A stretch of DNA of 64,000 bases from Mucilaginibacter robiniae (GTDB lineage: Bacteria > Bacteroidota > Bacteroidia > Sphingobacteriales > Sphingobacteriaceae): NCBI RefSeq assembly GCF_012849215.1, contig NZ_CP051682.1, positions 124,001-188,000 on the forward strand, given 5' to 3'. Below, one piece after another: positions 24,728 through 34,971 of this stretch. How positions within the stretch are numbered: position 1 is the first letter of the stretch; every line of letters starts with the position of its first letter. The translations under genes were made by a program, and so were the position numbers. The notes under the pieces were generated by a model that was not told the origin of the DNA, did no database searches, and was given only the letters and a program-made list of their open reading frames with translations.

Positions 24728-26034
24728 ATTAAACCCAATATTTTCTGGACTGCATTTCTGCCGCTCACCAACGCTGCCTCCACTGTGCCCATAGCTGTAC
24801 CCTGGTACATGAACTCACCAGCCAGATAAATAGTGTCTGCTATTGGTTCGCTCAATACCTGTAAAGCTTGTGGGGTTTGCACTGTATCATACGTGTACGA
24901 GCCTCGTGTATAAGGTTCGGCCGTCCAGTTAGCTACATGCCAGGCAATCAGATGGGCTTTTAATTCTTCCGGGCTCCGGTTAAAAACATGAGCTAATGAT
25001 TGTAAACTCTGCTGTAAAATCTCTTCAGGTGAAGCATTTGCCCATTGCTGTGATGCAGGTCCGGCTAACCACCCGGTAAGTAAAGCGGTATGTTGCGGTA
25101 ATTGAGTCCACCAGGTAGGCACCACTTCGTCGCTGAATAAAAACTCCATGTTTTTTAAACTATGCCCCACCAACTCTTCAGTAACCTCATCTTCCCAAAA
25201 AATAGTATCAAACCGCAACAATATTTTAATAACGGAACCAAAGCCCAATTGCTGCAAAGCTTCTGTTTGTGCGTCAATGCCAGGAGAAAAGGAAATTGCA
25301 CCATGGGTATCAGCAGGAGCCTGCCAAACACCTAAGGGCAATGCTAAAATTATCTGCTTGGCCTCATACTGTTCTTTATCCGCGGTATATACCTTTACCT
25401 GGCCGGGCTGCCAATGTACTTCCTTAACCGGAGCATTCAAATATATAGCACCACCAGCCGCCTTAAACTCAGCAACCAAATATTGTATTAAAGCACAGTA
25501 ACCACCTTCAATCCTGTATTGTGCATCTTCGTCTTCATTTTGCCATTCGCGTTGTAAAGCCAGCACACTAATCCGGTCTGGGTCCCCAGTGTCATAGCCA
25601 CCAGCATACCGCCGCACTGAATCTTTAAGTTCTTCAAATTTAGGATCAACAAAATGCTGCTCCAAAAACTCATTTAGCGTAGCATCTTCCTGCTGGGCAT
25701 TCATTTTTTTCATCAACAAATCCCATCCTTCAATCATGCCTGCATCCTGAGTAAAGGTACCTGCACGGTACTGCCACATTTCACCGCCGATAGGATGATA
25801 CGCAATGTTGGCCTGCTGCAATAACCCCAAAGTTAGCGGTAAGTTACCATGTACAAACTCGGCACCCAATTCAGCATGTTTAAAAAACGAAGCACGATCA
25901 ATAGTGTGAATACGGCCACCAGTACGGTTGCAAGCTTCCAATACAGTAACCCGCTTGCCTGCTTTAGCCAAGGTATAAGCTGCCATCAGTCCGGCCGCAC
26001 CAGCCCCAATAACAAGTATATTCGCCTGTTCCAT
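24724..26034 (-). CDS. FAD-dependent amine oxidase-like oxidoreductase
   Basis: A 436-residue flavoprotein. The N-terminal Rossmann motif GAGAAGLMAAYTLAKAGKRV (about 8-27) leads to VLEACNRTGGRIHT, the GG-motif of the flavin-containing amine oxidase family (monoamine/polyamine oxidases). The C-terminal FAD-binding part reads IADTIYLAGEFMYQGTAMGTVEAALVSGRNA. No signal peptide. The substrate cannot be told. It is convergent with lysR, with overlapping stops, and an unrelated HAD gene starts 184 bp from its ATG. Confidence 0.9.
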   Translation of the reverse strand: MEQANILVIGAGAAGLMAAYTLAKAGKRVTVLEACNRTGGRIHTIDRASFFKHAELGAEFVHGNLPLTLGLLQQANIAYHPIGGEMWQYRAGTFTQDAGMIEGWDLLMKKMNAQQEDATLNEFLEQHFVDPKFEELKDSVRRYAGGYDTGDPDRISVLALQREWQNEDEDAQYRIEGGYCALIQYLVAEFKAAGGAIYLNAPVKEVHWQPGQVKVYTADKEQYEAKQIILALPLGVWQAPADTHGAISFSPGIDAQTEALQQLGFGSVIKILLRFDTIFWEDEVTEELVGHSLKNMEFLFSDEVVPTWWTQLPQHTALLTGWLAGPASQQWANASPEEILQQSLQSLAHVFNRSPEELKAHLIAWHVANWTAEPYTRGSYTYDTVQTPQALQVLSEPIADTIYLAGEFMYQGTAMGTVEAALVSGRNAVQKILGLI

Positions 26035-26218
26035 AGTGTAGATGATGCAAATTAAGAATTTATTTTTAAAGCAAGTTATTTAAAGATCGCCAAGGCTTTG
26101 TATGTCTATAGTGCATCTGCTTTATATATAGTAAACCCGCTTGCCTTTATTTAATTAGCCCCTTACAGGCTATGAGTACCGGAATTTATTTATTATTGCT
26201 ATAAAATTTCAATTGATA

Positions 26219-26908
26219 ATGCCCATTAAAGTAATTGCCTTTGATGCCGATGATACCCTTTGGGTAAATGAACCCTATTTCAGGAATACAGAAGAAAAGT
26301 TCTATAATTTGTTTAACGAGTATCTGCCTGCACATGAAATTGAGCGGGAGCTGATGAGAATAGAAATTGGCAACCTGCCCCTGTATGGTTACGGTATTAA
26401 AGGCTTTGTCTTATCCATGATGGAAACCGCTTTGCAAATTACTGGCAACCACGTTAATGCTGAAGCGGTAAACAAAATATTGGACTTAGGCAAAGAAATG
26501 CTGAATGAGCCAATTGAATTGCTAGAAGGCGTTGAAGAAGTTTTGCAAGCTTTACACCCACATTACCGACTGGTAGTTGCCACCAAAGGCGACTTGCTAG
26601 ACCAAGAACGAAAACTCAAAAAATCGGGCTTGGCGCATTACTTTCACCATATTGAAATTATGTCGGAAAAAGATGAAACCAGTTACCTGAAACTTATACG
26701 CCACCTGGATATACAACCAGATGAATTGTTAATGATTGGCAATTCCCTCAAATCAGACATCATTCCGGTACTGAACGTTGGAGGCCATGCCATACATGTA
26801 CCTTACCATATTACTTGGGTACACGAGCAGGTAGAAAAGCAGGTTGAACACGATCACTTTAAAAGTGTAACCCACATTAAAGAGGCTTTACCTTATCTAA
26901 TAAGCTAA
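26219..26908 (+). CDS. HAD family hydrolase
   Basis: A 229-residue haloacid-dehalogenase-like hydrolase. Motif I is FDADDTLW with the nucleophile D9 and acid D11; motif II is VVATKGD near 123-129; motif IV is GNSLKSDI near 180-187. A helical cap domain lies between motif I and II. It is likely a phosphatase for a small metabolite. I take the ATG at 26219; a TTG two codons earlier is open. The stop is only 6 bp from the convergent FtsX permease stop. Confidence 0.9.
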   Translation: MPIKVIAFDADDTLWVNEPYFRNTEEKFYNLFNEYLPAHEIERELMRIEIGNLPLYGYGIKGFVLSMMETALQITGNHVNAEAVNKILDLGKEMLNEPIELLEGVEEVLQALHPHYRLVVATKGDLLDQERKLKKSGLAHYFHHIEIMSEKDETSYLKLIRHLDIQPDELLMIGNSLKSDIIPVLNVGGHAIHVPYHITWVHEQVEKQVEHDHFKSVTHIKEALPYLIS

Positions 26909-26914
26909 AATCTA

Positions 26915-29395
26915 TTATTCGCTGCGTAAACTTTTAATGGGGTTAGCAGTAGCTGCTTTAAACGTTTGAACACTCATAGACAATAAAGCAATTAACAAAA
27001 CTATAATTATAGCTAAAGCAAATATCCATATACTGATGCTGGTATGATAGGCATAATCCTGCAACCATTGGTTCATGGCATACCAGGCAAAGGGTAAAGC
27101 TATTACAAACCCAATCACAATCAACTTAACAAAATCTGTTGTAAGTAAGGCTATAATCTGGCTTATGCCAGCTCCCATAACTTTGCGAATGCCAATCTCC
27201 TTGGTACGCTGGTTAGTAGTAAAAATAGCCAACCCTAGTAACCCTAAACAGCTAATCAGGATAGATATTACGGTAGCCCAGTTGAGTAATTGTGCTGTAT
27301 TTTGCTCAGCCTTGTAAAACCTGGCAATACTTTCATCCACAAACCTAAACTCAAAATCGTTATCTGGAAAAACCTGCTGCCAAGCATTTTGCATTTGTGC
27401 TAAAGCTGCTTTCCAACTTTCTGCCCCTGCCATTTGCGGCTTTAAAGCAATATGTATGGTGCGCATGTTTTTACCTGAACGGCCATAGCATAAAACCATA
27501 GGCTTAATGGCTTGGTGTAAAGATTTTTGGTAGAAGTCTGCCACTACGCCTATTATTTGTTCTCGCTTATGATCTACCGTTACCAACTGCCCTACAGCTT
27601 GTTCTGGTTTATTAAAGCCTAACAATTTAGCATAGGTTTGATTAATAATGAAGTTACTCGTACTATCTTGCGCCTGTAGGTTGCGGCCAGCCAAAAGTTT
27701 AATATGGTATACATTCAAGTAATTCGTGTCCGCAAACTTTAATTCTACGTCATTTTCATGCTCGGTTTTGCCATTAGTGTACCTGAAAGTAGTAGAATGC
27801 GAATTAGGGGAAGAAGGTGCATCGCCACCAAAACCTAAATTCTCAATTTGAGGTATGGCTTTTAGTTTATTACAATATACCTGCTTTAAGTCGGTATTTG
27901 CACTATTTACCGGAGTACGGATGTATAAAACGGCGTCCTTCTTAAAGCCTAAATCTTTGTTAACTATATAATGAATTTGCTTGCCTACTAACAAAGTAGT
28001 CATGATAAAAAACAAGGCTATAGCAAATTGAAACACCGTAAGCGATTTGCGCAGCATTAAAGCATTACCTTTAACATTGGGCATCCCGTGCTGGCTTTTT
28101 ATAATTTGAACAGGCTGATACCCCGATAATATCAGAGCTGGATAAAACCCGGCTAGTAAGGTAATTACAACCATTAATAAAACAGCAAACAATAATATAG
28201 GCCAACTAAACAGTTGATGATACGTAATTCCAGCAGGTATGAAACTGCTGAATGCCTTAATTAAGTATATAGCCAGAAAAACAGAGATTAGAGTAGCAGC
28301 AAGCGTTAACAAAAATGTTTCGGTCAAGAGTTGCGCTACTAATTGCAACCGGGTTCCGCCTACAGTTTTGCGGATGCCTATCTCTTTCGCCCGTTGCGAT
28401 GCTTGCGCAGTAGTTAAATTAATAAAGTTAATACACCCCAGCAATAACAAAAAAGCGGCAACACCCAGCAAACTGTACAATACAGATTTATTCGCCACAC
28501 GCTGATCAAAGTTGTCAAAATCAGTATTAAAGTGCAGATCACTTAATGGTTGTAATTTAAAAACATGCGCTTCGGTAGCCTTGCTACTGCGGTTTGTATT
28601 TTTAGTAATCAGGGCATCTAATTGCTGTTTGATATTTTTTACAGCAGCTTGTTGATTGACTTTAATAAAAAGCTGGTCGAATGAAGAAGTATGCCCCCAA
28701 GCACCCACACCCGACGTTCCATCCATATCCCCTCCAGTAGAACTTATGGCTTCGTTTTTAAACGTAGTATAACTAATAAAATCGTGGAACTTAAAGTCTG
28801 TATTTGCATCCAGATCGGCTACAATACCTGTTACACTCAAGCGCAAGGTATCGTCGTAAACAATCACCTTGTTCAGAGTTTGCTTAGGCTGCATACCTGG
28901 AAAATACATTTTGGCGCGACTAGCTGTAAGCACTACACTATTGGGCTGCTGTAATGCTGTAACTGCCGTACCGGCCATCCAGTGATAAGGTATAAAGCTG
29001 AAATACTTTTGATCACATACTAAAATGTTGTCTGCATTCTTGAAAACTGTAGGTGTATTGTGGATGGTGGGAATACTAACACGAGCATCACCTTCACTAT
29101 ATACATGAAAAGGTGCTGCTGCTTGTACTCCTGTTATACCATTAATAACTTTATTGAGTGGGACCGGAACGCCGGAATTGTGGCTTACTTCACCTTGAAA
29201 AGAAATATCAGACACTATGCGATAAATACGGTTACCATCGGGCTGAAACTTTTCAAAGCTGAAATCATACTGTACTACCAAGTAAATTACAATAGCTGCA
29301 CTAATGCCTATAGCTAACCCGATAATGTTAATCAGCGTAAACGACTTGTTTTTTAATAAGCTACGAAGGGCAGTTTTAAAGTAGTTTTTTAGCAT
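26915..29395 (-). CDS. ABC transporter permease with FtsX and MacB-type domains
   Basis: An 826-residue protein with the layout of Bacteroidota MacB-like permeases: N-terminal helix (NKSFTLINIIGLAIGISAAIVIYLVV), a periplasmic MacB-type core (about 45-270), an FtsX block of three helices (about 280-430), a second periplasmic section and a second FtsX block at the C-terminus (about 695-820), where GIRKVMGAG is conserved. Such proteins need a separate ATPase, which is not in the window, and may act in export or mechanotransmission. It starts 271 bp from the divergent 90-residue gene. Confidence 0.88.
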   Translation of the reverse strand: MLKNYFKTALRSLLKNKSFTLINIIGLAIGISAAIVIYLVVQYDFSFEKFQPDGNRIYRIVSDISFQGEVSHNSGVPVPLNKVINGITGVQAAAPFHVYSEGDARVSIPTIHNTPTVFKNADNILVCDQKYFSFIPYHWMAGTAVTALQQPNSVVLTASRAKMYFPGMQPKQTLNKVIVYDDTLRLSVTGIVADLDANTDFKFHDFISYTTFKNEAISSTGGDMDGTSGVGAWGHTSSFDQLFIKVNQQAAVKNIKQQLDALITKNTNRSSKATEAHVFKLQPLSDLHFNTDFDNFDQRVANKSVLYSLLGVAAFLLLLGCINFINLTTAQASQRAKEIGIRKTVGGTRLQLVAQLLTETFLLTLAATLISVFLAIYLIKAFSSFIPAGITYHQLFSWPILLFAVLLMVVITLLAGFYPALILSGYQPVQIIKSQHGMPNVKGNALMLRKSLTVFQFAIALFFIMTTLLVGKQIHYIVNKDLGFKKDAVLYIRTPVNSANTDLKQVYCNKLKAIPQIENLGFGGDAPSSPNSHSTTFRYTNGKTEHENDVELKFADTNYLNVYHIKLLAGRNLQAQDSTSNFIINQTYAKLLGFNKPEQAVGQLVTVDHKREQIIGVVADFYQKSLHQAIKPMVLCYGRSGKNMRTIHIALKPQMAGAESWKAALAQMQNAWQQVFPDNDFEFRFVDESIARFYKAEQNTAQLLNWATVISILISCLGLLGLAIFTTNQRTKEIGIRKVMGAGISQIIALLTTDFVKLIVIGFVIALPFAWYAMNQWLQDYAYHTSISIWIFALAIIIVLLIALLSMSVQTFKAATANPIKSLRSE

Positions 29396-29509
29396 AATGG
29401 CTTGAATAATAAGTTTAAGCTACTTATAACATTGCATTATCATGCCAAATACATAAGCCTATATTTATCAATAACTTACCTTTAACATCATCTTCCTTGC
29501 GTTCGATAA

Positions 29510-29527
29510 CGCACACTTTTTTGTGCG
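29510..29527. promoter_or_regulatory. Small inverted repeat in a divergent intergenic region
   Basis: CGCACA (29510-29515) and TGTGCG (29522-29527) flank a T-rich loop between the FtsX permease and the next divergent gene. It could be an operator or a leader hairpin; nothing else supports either. Confidence 0.25.
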
Positions 29528-29666
29528 AGTATATTACAATAATTGTGTTGTTTATGCCTGTTGAAAGCAATATGATTAGTACATCGGGGAGCTAAAGCGA
29601 ACATTAGTATAATGAACTTTTCAAAAACCAACACAACAAACCTCAGGTTTTACTATTTTTGAACTG

Positions 29667-29939
29667 ATGCTTACGCCTACCCAACATACTTTAGACAAAC
29701 TGGAGAACTTGTTAAAAAGTGCAGGTTACAAAGTGCGCTACGAAAAGGGCAACTTCAAAACTGGCGCCTGTTTGTTGCAAAGCAGCCGGATGATTGTGGT
29801 GAACAAATTTTCAAATCTGGAGAGTAAGGTTCAAGCCATAGCCGAATTAATACGGCAGCTGGAAATAGATAACGAACAACTGGACGATAAACAGCTGGCA
29901 TTTTTACAACAAATTAGAAAAACCGAATTGCAGCTGTGA
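29667..29939 (+). CDS. Conserved small protein upstream of an MBL-fold enzyme
   Basis: A 90-residue protein without signal peptide or membrane segment, predicted alpha/beta: DKLENLLKSAGYKVRYEKGNFKTGACLL, then MIVVNKFSNLESKVQAIAELIRQLEI. Similar short proteins occur in Bacteroidota beside metallo-beta-lactamase-fold genes; no function is known to me. Its stop TGA overlaps the GTG start of the next gene (GTGA), so the two are translated in a coupled fashion. Confidence 0.8.
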   Translation: MLTPTQHTLDKLENLLKSAGYKVRYEKGNFKTGACLLQSSRMIVVNKFSNLESKVQAIAELIRQLEIDNEQLDDKQLAFLQQIRKTELQL

Positions 29940-30697
29940 CCATTACTTTTTTAGGAACCGGAACTTCACAGGGAGTACCTGTAATAGCATGCGACTGTGA
30001 AGTATGCACATCAACCGATAGGCATGATAAGCGTTTGCGCTCTTCTATCATGATTGAGGAGCAAGACACCAACATAGTTATTGATACGGGGCCCGATTTC
30101 CGTTATCAAATGCTGCGTGAGCATGTAATGCACCTGGATGCCGTAGTATTTACTCATGAGCATAAAGACCATATTGGCGGTTTAGATGATATTCGTGCTT
30201 TTAACTTCAGGCAGCAAAAGGCTATGGATGTGTATGCTACGCCTCGGGTACAGGAAGCACTAAAACGGGAATATTCTTATATTTTTTCTGAATACAAATA
30301 TCCCGGCATTCCCGAAATAAACCTGCATACCATAGGTTTAAAGCCTTTTGATATTGGCCAACTGCACTTTATCCCAATTGAAGTATTACATTATAAACTG
30401 CCGGTATTAGGTTTCCGTATCCGGAACTTTACTTACATCACAGATGCTAAAACCATCAGCGAGCAAGAAAAAGCCAAAATTAAAGGGAGCAAAATATTAG
30501 TTGTAAATGCATTGCAAAAGCAAGCACACATTTCACATTTTACCTTAAGTGAAGCTATTGCGTTTGCACAGGAAATGGGCGCTGAAACTACTTACTTTAC
30601 TCACATTAGCCACCGCTTGGGTAAACATGCAGAAATATCACAAGAATTGCCACCAGGCATAAAGCTGGCGTATGATGGACTGAAAATTGAATTATAG
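29936..30697 (+). CDS. MBL-fold metallo-hydrolase (PhnP-like)
   Basis: A 253-residue hydrolase. The N-terminus TFLGTGTSQGVPVIACDCEVC resembles PhnP, a 5-phosphoribosyl 1,2-cyclic phosphate phosphodiesterase; a second metal-site region contains VVIDTGPDFR (about 45) and the metal motif THEHKDHIGG near 78-87. Two further metal-ligand candidates are in YITDAKT and the TYFTHISHRLG end. The start is GTG, overlapping the upstream stop. No phosphonate genes are near, so the PhnP function is a family-level guess; RNase-type activity is an alternative. Confidence 0.86.
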   Translation: MTITFLGTGTSQGVPVIACDCEVCTSTDRHDKRLRSSIMIEEQDTNIVIDTGPDFRYQMLREHVMHLDAVVFTHEHKDHIGGLDDIRAFNFRQQKAMDVYATPRVQEALKREYSYIFSEYKYPGIPEINLHTIGLKPFDIGQLHFIPIEVLHYKLPVLGFRIRNFTYITDAKTISEQEKAKIKGSKILVVNALQKQAHISHFTLSEAIAFAQEMGAETTYFTHISHRLGKHAEISQELPPGIKLAYDGLKIEL

Positions 30698-30730
30698 AAT
30701 CCGTTCGCTTTGAAAAGCAGCACAATAAAG

Positions 30731-30757
30731 AAGGCCACTCACTGAATGGCCTTTTTT
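30731..30757 (+). terminator. Terminator after the PhnP-like gene
   Basis: AAGGCCA (30731-30737) and TGGCCTT (30747-30753) form a 7-bp stem with a T-run after it. It lies between the convergent MBL-fold gene and lolA. Confidence 0.75.
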
Positions 30758-30776
30758 ATTTGCTGCTTTAGAGCTT

Positions 30777-31451
30777 TCATCGTAAATCAACAACTTCTAC
30801 TCCGGGATGCTCTTTAGGATTGTAAGTAAACGTACTGCCTGCCACCGAGGCATTAGGCGTAAAACTGCGAATGGTATAAGTATAACGGTTTCCGTTCTTA
30901 TCAAACAATAACGCACTATAAATTTGTTTTTTCACTTTATCTATTAGCAACCTGATTTTGAAAATACTTTGCTTTTCATCAGTAGGTGTTAACTCAACTA
31001 CTTGCAAAGCCTTACCAGCTACTTTCTGCTCACCAGTATAAATGTACTTATACCCTTTCTGATACAAGTTAAACAATTGTGAAGGGTTCATAGCATCGGC
31101 ATGGCCGCTGGCATCATTCACCTGTACCTCTTTGTCTTTAGGCGTATAAGTCCATTGGGTTTTACCATCGCTAATAATTTCCTGAGCCGGAGCTGCTTTA
31201 CTTCCACCAGGACTAAATATGGTAAGCCGGTATTGGTTAGCCTTTGTTCTGGCCAGTAAAGTACCCGCTTGTGTTTCGTTTACACCCGCTTGCGGATTTT
31301 GAACTGCTACGGAAAAATCAGTTTTAACAGCATCGTAAGCCTGATATTTATGACTTACCTCATCTAGTATGGTTTTGGCTTGCTTGTCTTTTTGCGCAAA
31401 AGCTGCTGAAGCAGATACGGTTAAAAGCAGGTATGTGAAAATCTTTTTCAT
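30777..31451 (-). CDS. lolA: Outer-membrane lipoprotein carrier protein
   Basis: A 224-residue periplasmic protein with a signal peptide ending at AFAQ (residue 20). The fold pattern matches LolA, which carries lipoproteins from the inner-membrane LolCDE complex to the outer membrane: ILDEVSHKYQAYDAVKTDFSVAVQNP, TLLARTKANQYRLTIFSPGG, TQWTYTPKDKEVQVNDASG, and a C-terminal beta-rich part. It sits 84 bp downstream of ftsK in the same orientation, a common neighbour pair in Bacteroidota. Confidence 0.87.
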   Translation of the reverse strand: MKKIFTYLLLTVSASAAFAQKDKQAKTILDEVSHKYQAYDAVKTDFSVAVQNPQAGVNETQAGTLLARTKANQYRLTIFSPGGSKAAPAQEIISDGKTQWTYTPKDKEVQVNDASGHADAMNPSQLFNLYQKGYKYIYTGEQKVAGKALQVVELTPTDEKQSIFKIRLLIDKVKKQIYSALLFDKNGNRYTYTIRSFTPNASVAGSTFTYNPKEHPGVEVVDLR

Positions 31452-31535
31452 GGTTATATATAAAACAGAAAGTTCAATCAGCGATTAAGCCAATTGAACT
31501 TTAGAACACTAAACACACCTGATGGTTTAACAAGC

Positions 31536-34208
31536 TTATTGTTTTTGAAGTGTTTCCAGATGCCGCTCTAAGCTATATTCATCCGGGTACAATACTTCAC
31601 GTGCTTTACTACCCTCAAACGGACCAACAATGCCAGCTGCTTCCAGTTGGTCAATAATACGCCCAGCACGATTATACCCCAATTTTAATTTTCGCTGAAT
31701 TAATGAAGTTGACCCCTGTTGATGTAACACAATCAGGCGTGCGGCATCTTCAAACATCGGATCACGATCATTCGGATCAAAATCTTTTGGGGCACTGGCT
31801 TCGCCGCCTTCACCAACATATTCAGGCAATAGCATGGCAGTTGAATATCCCCGCTGATTGCCGATGAAATCCGATATTTTCTCTACTTCCGGAGTATCCA
31901 CAAAGGCACACTGTAAGCGTATTAAATCGCTACCCGTTGACAGCAGCATATCACCACGGCCAATTAACTGATCGGCACCACCTGCATCCAAAATAGTACG
32001 AGAGTCAATCTTAGATAACACCCGAAAAGCCAGCCGAGCAGGGAAGTTAGCCTTGATTGTACCGGTAATAATATTTACAGATGGGCGCTGTGTAGCTATA
32101 ACCAGATGAATACCCACAGCACGTGCCAACTGTGCTAAACGGGCAATTGGCATTTCAACCTCCTTGCCGGCCGTCATCATCAAGTCGGCAAACTCATCCA
32201 CCACCAATACGATAAATGGTAAAAAGCGATGACCATTTTCAGGGTTCAGCTTCCGATTGATGAACTTAGCATTGTATTCTTTCAGGTTACGTACCTGTGC
32301 ATCTTTCAGTAAGTCATAACGCTGATCCATTTCAATACACAATGAATTCAGCGTGTTGATTACCTTCTTGGTATCGGTAATGATAGCATCAGCTTCATCG
32401 GGCAATTTAGCCAAGAAATGCCTTTCTATTTTACGGAACAGCGTTAACTCCACCTTTTTCGGATCCACCATCACAAACTTAAGTTCGGCAGGATGGCGCT
32501 TATACAGCAACGATACCAGAATGGCATTGATCCCAACTGATTTACCCTGACCTGTGGCACCTGCTACGAGTAAGTGCGGCATTTTAGCCAAGTCAGCAAT
32601 AAAAACCTCATTCGAGATTGTTTTACCTAAAGCAATAGGCAAATCCATTGTGGTATTCTGGAATTTATCTGTAGCCAATACCGAACGCATAGAAACCATT
32701 TCAGGCTGTTGGTTCGGTACCTCAATACCAATGGTACCTTTACCTGGCATAGGCGCAATAATACGAATACCTAATGCCGCTAAACTTAAGGCTATATCAT
32801 CTTCCAGGTTTTTGATTTTGGATATACGTACGCCTGGTGCAGGTATTATTTCATATAAAGTTACCGTTGGGCCAATGGTAGCTTTAATTTTTTCAATTTC
32901 AATATTATAATGGTTCAGCGTTTCAACAATCTTATTTTTGTTGGCTTCCAGTTCGGCACTGTTTACCGTTATTTTGTTTGAACCATAATTTTCCAGCAAA
33001 TCCAGTGTAGGGTATTTGTAGGAGGACAAATCTAATGTAGGGTCGAACGTTCCAAACTGGCTAACCAAATCATTGGCGGTCACTTCACTTGGCTGTTCAA
33101 TAGCTAGTTCAGGCAATGGTCGGGTATCTTCTACCGTAAGTGGAACTTCATTTTCCAATTCCAGTTCTTCCTCCTCAAGCGGTTCTTCTACTTTAGCCGT
33201 TACAGATGGCGTAAGCACAATAGGCTCATGCACCAAAATATTGGTTAATACCGTGTTTGCGGTTACCGAATGTGGAACTACAGGTTCATGCACAATAGTT
33301 TCCAGTACTGGCGCTTTAGGTAAGGGCTGCTGCTTCAAGCGTTCGGTTGGAGCAACTGGTGGCGGAGTAACAACAGCATTTTCACGCATGCGGTGGTTAG
33401 CACGTGGCCACTCTACAGGTTCTGAAGGTTCATCTTTTTCTAACAGAGCATCTTCTTTTACTACTTCAGGCACAATAGCTGGCTTAACCACCGGTTTAAT
33501 ACGGCGCTCCGGTAATTTAAAGTCGATATTATAAGCTACAATTAAAGCAGTAAGTGCAGCAAACACCAACAAACAGCCAGTACCCGCCTCCCCTATTTGC
33601 GCATTCAGTAATCGGGTACTCCAAAAACCAAAGCCACCCTCAATATAATGAGCATAATCGGTTGTAAAGCCGTGTATAAAACCAATAGTTACCGAAGTGA
33701 AAATCAATCCAAAAAGTGAGTAGCCTAACAGCTTACCTGTAGGAAATAGCTTTACCTTGAATAACAAGCGATACCCTATTACAAAAAACACTGCTACAAA
33801 GAAAAACGAGGCTAAGCCAAACCACTCATACATGAATTGATTGGACATGAGTGCTCCCAATTTACCCAACCAGTTTTCAACAACTGGTACATTAGTACCA
33901 CTATCGCCTAGTTCCTGCTGAGTTTTAAATAAAGTATGCCATCCTCCGTTTGATTTTAAAATATAGCTCTGGTCAGATTCCCAAGTGAATAAATATGAGG
34001 TAAAAGCAATGAGGAAAAAAATAGACAATACCAGACATACTAAGCCGGCCACTTTAATTAACCGACCATCATAAAAATCAAAGGCAGATAGTTTTTCAAA
34101 TTTTTGTTTCACTAACCGTTCACGATCATTGCGCGAGGCAGCACTCTGTCGTGGGCGATTTTCCTCTTTTACGTTATTTGATTTAAACTGATTTCCTTTT
34201 GGCGGCAT
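31536..34208 (-). CDS. ftsK: DNA translocase FtsK
   Basis: An 890-residue membrane-anchored DNA pump that moves chromosome ends at division. The N-terminal part has about four transmembrane helices (about 55-230), followed by a low-complexity Pro/Val/Glu-rich linker (about 240-380). The RecA-like motor has Walker A GATGQGKS near 547-554 and Walker B VDEFADL near 670, and the C-terminal gamma winged helix reads KLGYNRAGRIIDQLEAAGIVGPFEG. It is the first gene of a unit with lolA and is divergent from the ankyrin gene. Confidence 0.95.
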   Translation of the reverse strand: MPPKGNQFKSNNVKEENRPRQSAASRNDRERLVKQKFEKLSAFDFYDGRLIKVAGLVCLVLSIFFLIAFTSYLFTWESDQSYILKSNGGWHTLFKTQQELGDSGTNVPVVENWLGKLGALMSNQFMYEWFGLASFFFVAVFFVIGYRLLFKVKLFPTGKLLGYSLFGLIFTSVTIGFIHGFTTDYAHYIEGGFGFWSTRLLNAQIGEAGTGCLLVFAALTALIVAYNIDFKLPERRIKPVVKPAIVPEVVKEDALLEKDEPSEPVEWPRANHRMRENAVVTPPPVAPTERLKQQPLPKAPVLETIVHEPVVPHSVTANTVLTNILVHEPIVLTPSVTAKVEEPLEEEELELENEVPLTVEDTRPLPELAIEQPSEVTANDLVSQFGTFDPTLDLSSYKYPTLDLLENYGSNKITVNSAELEANKNKIVETLNHYNIEIEKIKATIGPTVTLYEIIPAPGVRISKIKNLEDDIALSLAALGIRIIAPMPGKGTIGIEVPNQQPEMVSMRSVLATDKFQNTTMDLPIALGKTISNEVFIADLAKMPHLLVAGATGQGKSVGINAILVSLLYKRHPAELKFVMVDPKKVELTLFRKIERHFLAKLPDEADAIITDTKKVINTLNSLCIEMDQRYDLLKDAQVRNLKEYNAKFINRKLNPENGHRFLPFIVLVVDEFADLMMTAGKEVEMPIARLAQLARAVGIHLVIATQRPSVNIITGTIKANFPARLAFRVLSKIDSRTILDAGGADQLIGRGDMLLSTGSDLIRLQCAFVDTPEVEKISDFIGNQRGYSTAMLLPEYVGEGGEASAPKDFDPNDRDPMFEDAARLIVLHQQGSTSLIQRKLKLGYNRAGRIIDQLEAAGIVGPFEGSKAREVLYPDEYSLERHLETLQKQ

Positions 34209-34298
34209 CTTTATCGACAGTTAATTTCAGATATAAAGTTAGCAACTATAGTTTGCTTTGGCATGATTTTTAATCCAATATTATTTAAATGATTGACT

Positions 34299-34940
34299 AT
34301 GGGACGTTTAGAATACTACATTACTACAGAAGATTTAAACAGCTTAAATGCCATGCTGGCTCAAAACCCAATGCTGGCCAAATATGACGATGATACGCAA
34401 GTATCACCACTTATGTTGTCATGTGTGTACAAAAAACCTGCTGCAACTTCGCTGCTGTTAAAGTACTTAGATAAGATTGATATCTTTGAGGCTTCTGCTG
34501 CTGGTAAATTTGATATGGTAGCTTATCTGGTTTATTCTAATCCTGAATTAGTTAATCAACATAATGACGAAGGCTTTACACCACTAGCTTTAGCCTGTTA
34601 CTTTGGCCATTATGAAGTAGCTCGTTATCTGGCCTTTAAAGGTGCTGATGTAAACCAAGCACTTGACAATGGTTTAGATATTCACCCAATACATTTAGCT
34701 GTTGCTGCTAAACATACAGACATAGTGCATATGTTAATTGAACACAATGTTCAATTAAACGTACAGCAAAGTTCTGGTATTACGCCACTGCATTATGCTG
34801 CTAAAAACGGCGATCCTGAAATGCTAGCCATGTTACTGGAAAATGGTGCTGACTTACACATTAAAATGGAAGACGGTTTAACACCTGCCGATTTGGCTCG
34901 TGAAAAAGGCTTTGAAGAATTAGCTCAAATTTTAAGTTAA
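34299..34940 (+). CDS. Ankyrin repeat protein
   Basis: A 213-residue protein composed largely of ankyrin repeats, for example EGFTPLALACYFGHYEVARYLAFKGADVN and GITPLHYAAKNGDPEMLAMLLENGADLH, with about five repeat units of 33 residues. There is no signal peptide, so it is cytoplasmic and presumably mediates protein interactions. I take the ATG at 34299; a TTG two codons upstream is open. A hairpin terminator follows at 34972-35002, so it is a single-gene unit. Confidence 0.85.
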   Translation: MGRLEYYITTEDLNSLNAMLAQNPMLAKYDDDTQVSPLMLSCVYKKPAATSLLLKYLDKIDIFEASAAGKFDMVAYLVYSNPELVNQHNDEGFTPLALACYFGHYEVARYLAFKGADVNQALDNGLDIHPIHLAVAAKHTDIVHMLIEHNVQLNVQQSSGITPLHYAAKNGDPEMLAMLLENGADLHIKMEDGLTPADLAREKGFEELAQILS

Positions 34941-34971
34941 TACTTTTTTCGAATCAATCATATAAATACAG

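Noticed and set aside
33073..33534. A 153-codon serine-rich plus-strand ORF
   Set aside because: It is the antisense of the low-complexity Pro/Glu-rich linker of ftsK; no start context or homology.
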